Origin: Betaproteobacteria bacterium
GTDB lineage: Bacteria; Pseudomonadota; Gammaproteobacteria; Burkholderiales; WYBJ01
Assembly (NCBI GenBank): GCA_009377585.1
Contig: WHTS01000016.1
Coordinates: 14,664-46,719 of the forward strand
Direction of reading: 5' to 3'
DNA length: 32,056 nt
How positions within the stretch are numbered: the stretch's first letter is position 1; every line of letters begins with the position of its first letter. Under the pieces are notes generated by a model, which saw only the letters and a list, made by a program, of their open reading frames with translations, had not been told where the DNA came from and made no database searches. Both the position numbers and the translations under genes were made by a program. Shown one piece after another: positions 30,005 through 32,056 of the stretch.

Positions 30005-30994
30005 ATGTCGAGCTTGCGTTTCGCGTGCTGCACGGCATGTACGCTCGTCGCCATCATGAGCAGCAGCATGCCCGGCGCGCAGCCTTACCCTGCTCGGCAG
30101 GTGCGGCTCATCGTGTCGTATTCGCCCGGAAGCGGCTCGGACACCATCGGCCGCATCCTCGCGCGCGGGCTGACTTCCGCCTTCGGCAAGCAGGTGGTGG
30201 TCGAAAACCGCGCCGGTGCCTCCGGCAGCATCGGCGCCGAGATGGCGGCGAAGGCCGTGCCCGACGGCCATTCGATCCTGCTGGTGAACATTGCGCACGC
30301 AGCAACCACGCTGCTGTATAAGAACCGCGACTACGATCTGCTGCGGGACTTCGCGCCGGTCACGCAGGTCGCCTCGTCCCCCTCGGTCGTGGTGGTGCAT
30401 CCGGCGCTTCAGGTCAATTCGCTGGACGAGCTCGTCAAGCTCGCCAAAGCGCGCCCCGGCGACATCGCCTATTGCTCGGGTGGCATCGGTACGCCCACCT
30501 TCCTCGCCGGCGAGCTTTTCAAGCACCGCGCCGGCGTGAAGCTGCTGCACGTGCCCTATCGTTCCGGCGGCGAGGCGATCACGGCGGTGCTGACGGGCGA
30601 AGTCTCGGTGTACTTCGCGCCCATGGCAACCGCGCTGCCCAACGTCCGCCGGGGAAAGCTGCGCGCGCTCGCCGTCACCAGCAGCGAGCGCGTTGCGCTC
30701 CTGCGCGAGCTCCCGACCGTTGCCGAGCTGGGCTACCCGGGCTATCAGGCCGGCAACTGGTACGGGCTGGCGGTGCCGGCGAAGACCCCGGCGGAGATCA
30801 TCGCCGCCATCCGCGGCGCCACGCTGAACGCGCTCAGCATGCCGCAAACGAGCACGGCGCTCACGGACCTGGGGTACGTTCTGATCGGCGACGAGCCCGA
30901 GGAGTTCGGCGCCCACATCAAGCTGGAGATCGAAAAGCTCACGCGTATCCTGCGCGAGCTGCACATGCGGTTTCAAACCGGAGTGGCGCAATGA
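30005..30994 (+). CDS. Bug/TctC-family substrate-binding protein coupled to a PII-like gene
   Basis: 329 residues. A signal peptide (RFACCTACTLVAIMSSSMPGA) is followed by YPARQVRLIVSYSPGSGSDTIG, VVVENRAGASGSIG, PDGHSILLV, IAYCSGGIGTPTFL and HVPYRSGGEAITAVLTGEVSVYF, the Bug pattern with a few unusual changes (SGSGSD instead of GGxxD, YRSGG instead of YKGxx). ATG 30005 is preceded by GAGGAGGGTC; the open frame further upstream lacks such a site. The C-terminus (MRFQTGVAQ) is atypical. The stop overlaps the next gene's start as ATGA. The ligand is unknown. Confidence 0.92.
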   Translation: MSSLRFACCTACTLVAIMSSSMPGAQPYPARQVRLIVSYSPGSGSDTIGRILARGLTSAFGKQVVVENRAGASGSIGAEMAAKAVPDGHSILLVNIAHAATTLLYKNRDYDLLRDFAPVTQVASSPSVVVVHPALQVNSLDELVKLAKARPGDIAYCSGGIGTPTFLAGELFKHRAGVKLLHVPYRSGGEAITAVLTGEVSVYFAPMATALPNVRRGKLRALAVTSSERVALLRELPTVAELGYPGYQAGNWYGLAVPAKTPAEIIAAIRGATLNALSMPQTSTALTDLGYVLIGDEPEEFGAHIKLEIEKLTRILRELHMRFQTGVAQ

Positions 30995-31290
30995 AGCTTG
31001 CCTTCGTCGTACACAACGAGCACTACACCGAGCGCGTGATGGGGCTGCTCGCGAGCTGCGATATCGACTATTACACCCGCTGGGAGCATGCCAAAGGCAA
31101 GGGACACGAAACCGAGCCACATCTGGGCAAGGGCATGTTCGCAAGCCTCAACGGCGTGCTGATGATCGCCTTCGAGGAGGAGGCGCCGCTCACCGCGCTG
31201 ATCGATGCGATCCGCGCGGCCAATGCGGAGATCATCCGCCGGGCCGATCACATCCGCCTGTTCCAGGTGCCGCTCGAGCGCGTGGTGTAA
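30991..31290 (+). CDS. PII-like small protein (PG0823-type), coupled to a Bug receptor
   Basis: 99 residues. The pattern MKLAFVVHNEHYTERVMGLLASCDIDYYTRWEHAKGKG, HLGKGMFASLNGVLMIAFEEE, a helix LIDAIRAANAE and the end FQVPLERVV matches the PII-like/PG0823-type proteins as I recall them: a ferredoxin-like beta-alpha-beta repeat ending in a short V-P-x-E-x-V strand. The T-loop region is short, and the GlnB uridylylation tyrosine and adenylyl-binding motifs are absent. It is therefore not a GlnB or GlnK. ATG 30991 overlaps the Bug stop as ATGA, so translation is probably coupled. PII-like proteins often sit beside transporters and bind nucleotides or metals; its role here is inference. Confidence 0.75.
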   Translation: MKLAFVVHNEHYTERVMGLLASCDIDYYTRWEHAKGKGHETEPHLGKGMFASLNGVLMIAFEEEAPLTALIDAIRAANAEIIRRADHIRLFQVPLERVV

Positions 31291-31375
31291 CGAGCTTCTC
31301 GCCAGCTCCTCTTCGGGCGCGAACTACGCCGCGCGGGTGCCGATCCAGTACGACTTCATGCCTCGCGCGGCTGCG

Positions 31376-31882
31376 TCAGCCCGGCCTGCCTTGCTCGCGC
31401 AGATACACCGGCAGATCCATGGTCGGCGGGCGCGAGGGTACCTCGAACATCATGTCGCAGACGAATCCGCGGTGGTAGTGACGATGCCCGAGGACATGCA
31501 GCAGGATCTCGGCGCGCGTCATCTCGCCGGCATTGCCGCCGATGAGCGTGAACTGCACGCTCTCGTTCATCCGGCCGTCGTCGAGCCGGTCGCTCCATGT
31601 GACGTACCAGGCGTCGACCTCCTGTTGCAGCCGCCACAACTCGTCGAGCGGCGGGTGATCCTTGGTGTTGCGCCCCTCGTAGCCATGTTCGCGTCCCTCG
31701 AGATGCGCCTGCCATATGCGGTCGATCACGTAGTTGTGATTGAGCGTATGCACCATGTTGCGGAAAAGGCTGGTGCGCGGCTTCACTGCCTCGCCTTCGG
31801 GCAGCGCGGTCACGGCGTCGAACATGAGCTTGTTGGCCCAGGCGTTGTAGCGCGTCAGCATGCGTGCAGTCTTGGCGTCCAT
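31376..31882 (-). CDS. DinB-family (DinB/YfiT-like four-helix) protein
   Basis: 168 residues. The first helix is MLTRYNAWANKLMFDAVTALPEGEAVKPRTSLFRNMVHTLNHNYVIDRIWQAHL; the metal-binding histidines are His49 (HTLNHN), His133 and His137 (HVLGHRHYHRG), the usual DinB triad, and TRAEILLHVLGH is the family's last-but-one helix. These proteins are metal-dependent thiol transferases or of unknown function; a DNA-damage role is not implied by the fold. GGAGGGG upstream supports ATG 31882; the reading frame extends 12 codons further. It is isolated, convergent with the PII-like gene, and followed by an 85-base spacer. Confidence 0.9.
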   Translation of the reverse strand: MDAKTARMLTRYNAWANKLMFDAVTALPEGEAVKPRTSLFRNMVHTLNHNYVIDRIWQAHLEGREHGYEGRNTKDHPPLDELWRLQQEVDAWYVTWSDRLDDGRMNESVQFTLIGGNAGEMTRAEILLHVLGHRHYHRGFVCDMMFEVPSRPPTMDLPVYLREQGRPG

Positions 31883-32056
31883 GTGCCACTCCCCTCCGCG
31901 GTTGCCAGGAACCGGCACGCTACCACAGGACGGGGCGCAAGGGATCGAGCGTGCGACGCAAATCTGCGACAGCGGTCGCGCGTATCCGGCGAAAGCCCGA
32001 GCACCAGCGCCTGGTCGGCAGGCGCGAGGTTCGCCGACAGGCAGCCATCGAGCCGC

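Noticed and set aside
30991-31290. Annotation as GlnB/GlnK nitrogen regulator
   Set aside because: The T-loop tyrosine and nucleotide-binding motifs of true PII proteins are missing; only the general fold pattern matches.
31919-32056. A possible gene entering from the right edge on the minus strand
   Set aside because: One frame is open for about 40 codons (LDGCLSANLAPADQALVLG), but it is too short to identify and shows no motif, so I do not call it.

Overview
The window is chromosomal DNA of a high-GC betaproteobacterium, most likely Burkholderiales-like. The evidence is five complete Bug/TctC-type periplasmic solute receptors, a PhaB that closely resembles the Cupriavidus-type enzyme, a System I cytochrome c maturation (ccm) operon and a QseBC/PmrAB-type two-component system. 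I saw no tRNA, rRNA, CRISPR array, phage gene or intact insertion sequence. Small palindromic repeat elements are abundant between genes.

Layout. 1-572: 3' end of a UxaA/GarD-type sugar-acid dehydratase. 791-3942: three consecutive Bug receptors on the minus strand. 4203-11564: a complete ccm operon on the minus strand, transcribed in the order ccmF-H-I-A-B-C-D-E-G. A 116-bp element occurs as an inverted pair on either side of the ccmCDEG block, and a second palindromic element sits in frame at the start of ccmH. 12026-12763: phaB. 12917-14323: a GlcG-like protein and a TauD-type dioxygenase. 14492-15406: an EamA exporter. 15407-15970: a scar holding the last codons of a lost Bug gene, a short pentapeptide-repeat ORF and a fragment of a lost histidine kinase. 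15972-19497: response regulator, sensor kinase and a DegP-like protease. PmrA-like direct-repeat boxes precede the regulator and the protease, and a strong terminator follows the protease. 19566-20321: a SIMPL-domain exported protein. 20403-24039: an acyl-CoA dehydrogenase and an orphan molybdopterin-binding hydroxylase large subunit. 24184-26530: a 78-residue unknown protein, a GST-like protein and a D-2-hydroxyacid dehydrogenase. 26556-31290: a carboxylate/sugar-acid cluster with a Gfo/Idh oxidoreductase, a Bug receptor behind three tandem hairpins, a 3-hydroxyisobutyrate dehydrogenase-like enzyme, and a divergent Bug receptor that overlaps a PII-like gene by four bases. 31376-31882: a DinB-like protein.

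How the genes work together (inference). Bug receptors with adjacent dehydrogenases, a dehydratase and an acyl-CoA dehydrogenase suggest scavenging of organic acids and related carboxylates. The ccm genes supply c-type cytochromes for respiration. The two-component system probably autoregulates and controls the envelope protease DegP. The most unusual items are the PII-like gene coupled to a transport receptor, the repeat element inside the ccmH signal-peptide region, the inverted repeats around ccmCDEG, and the paired PmrA-like boxes.
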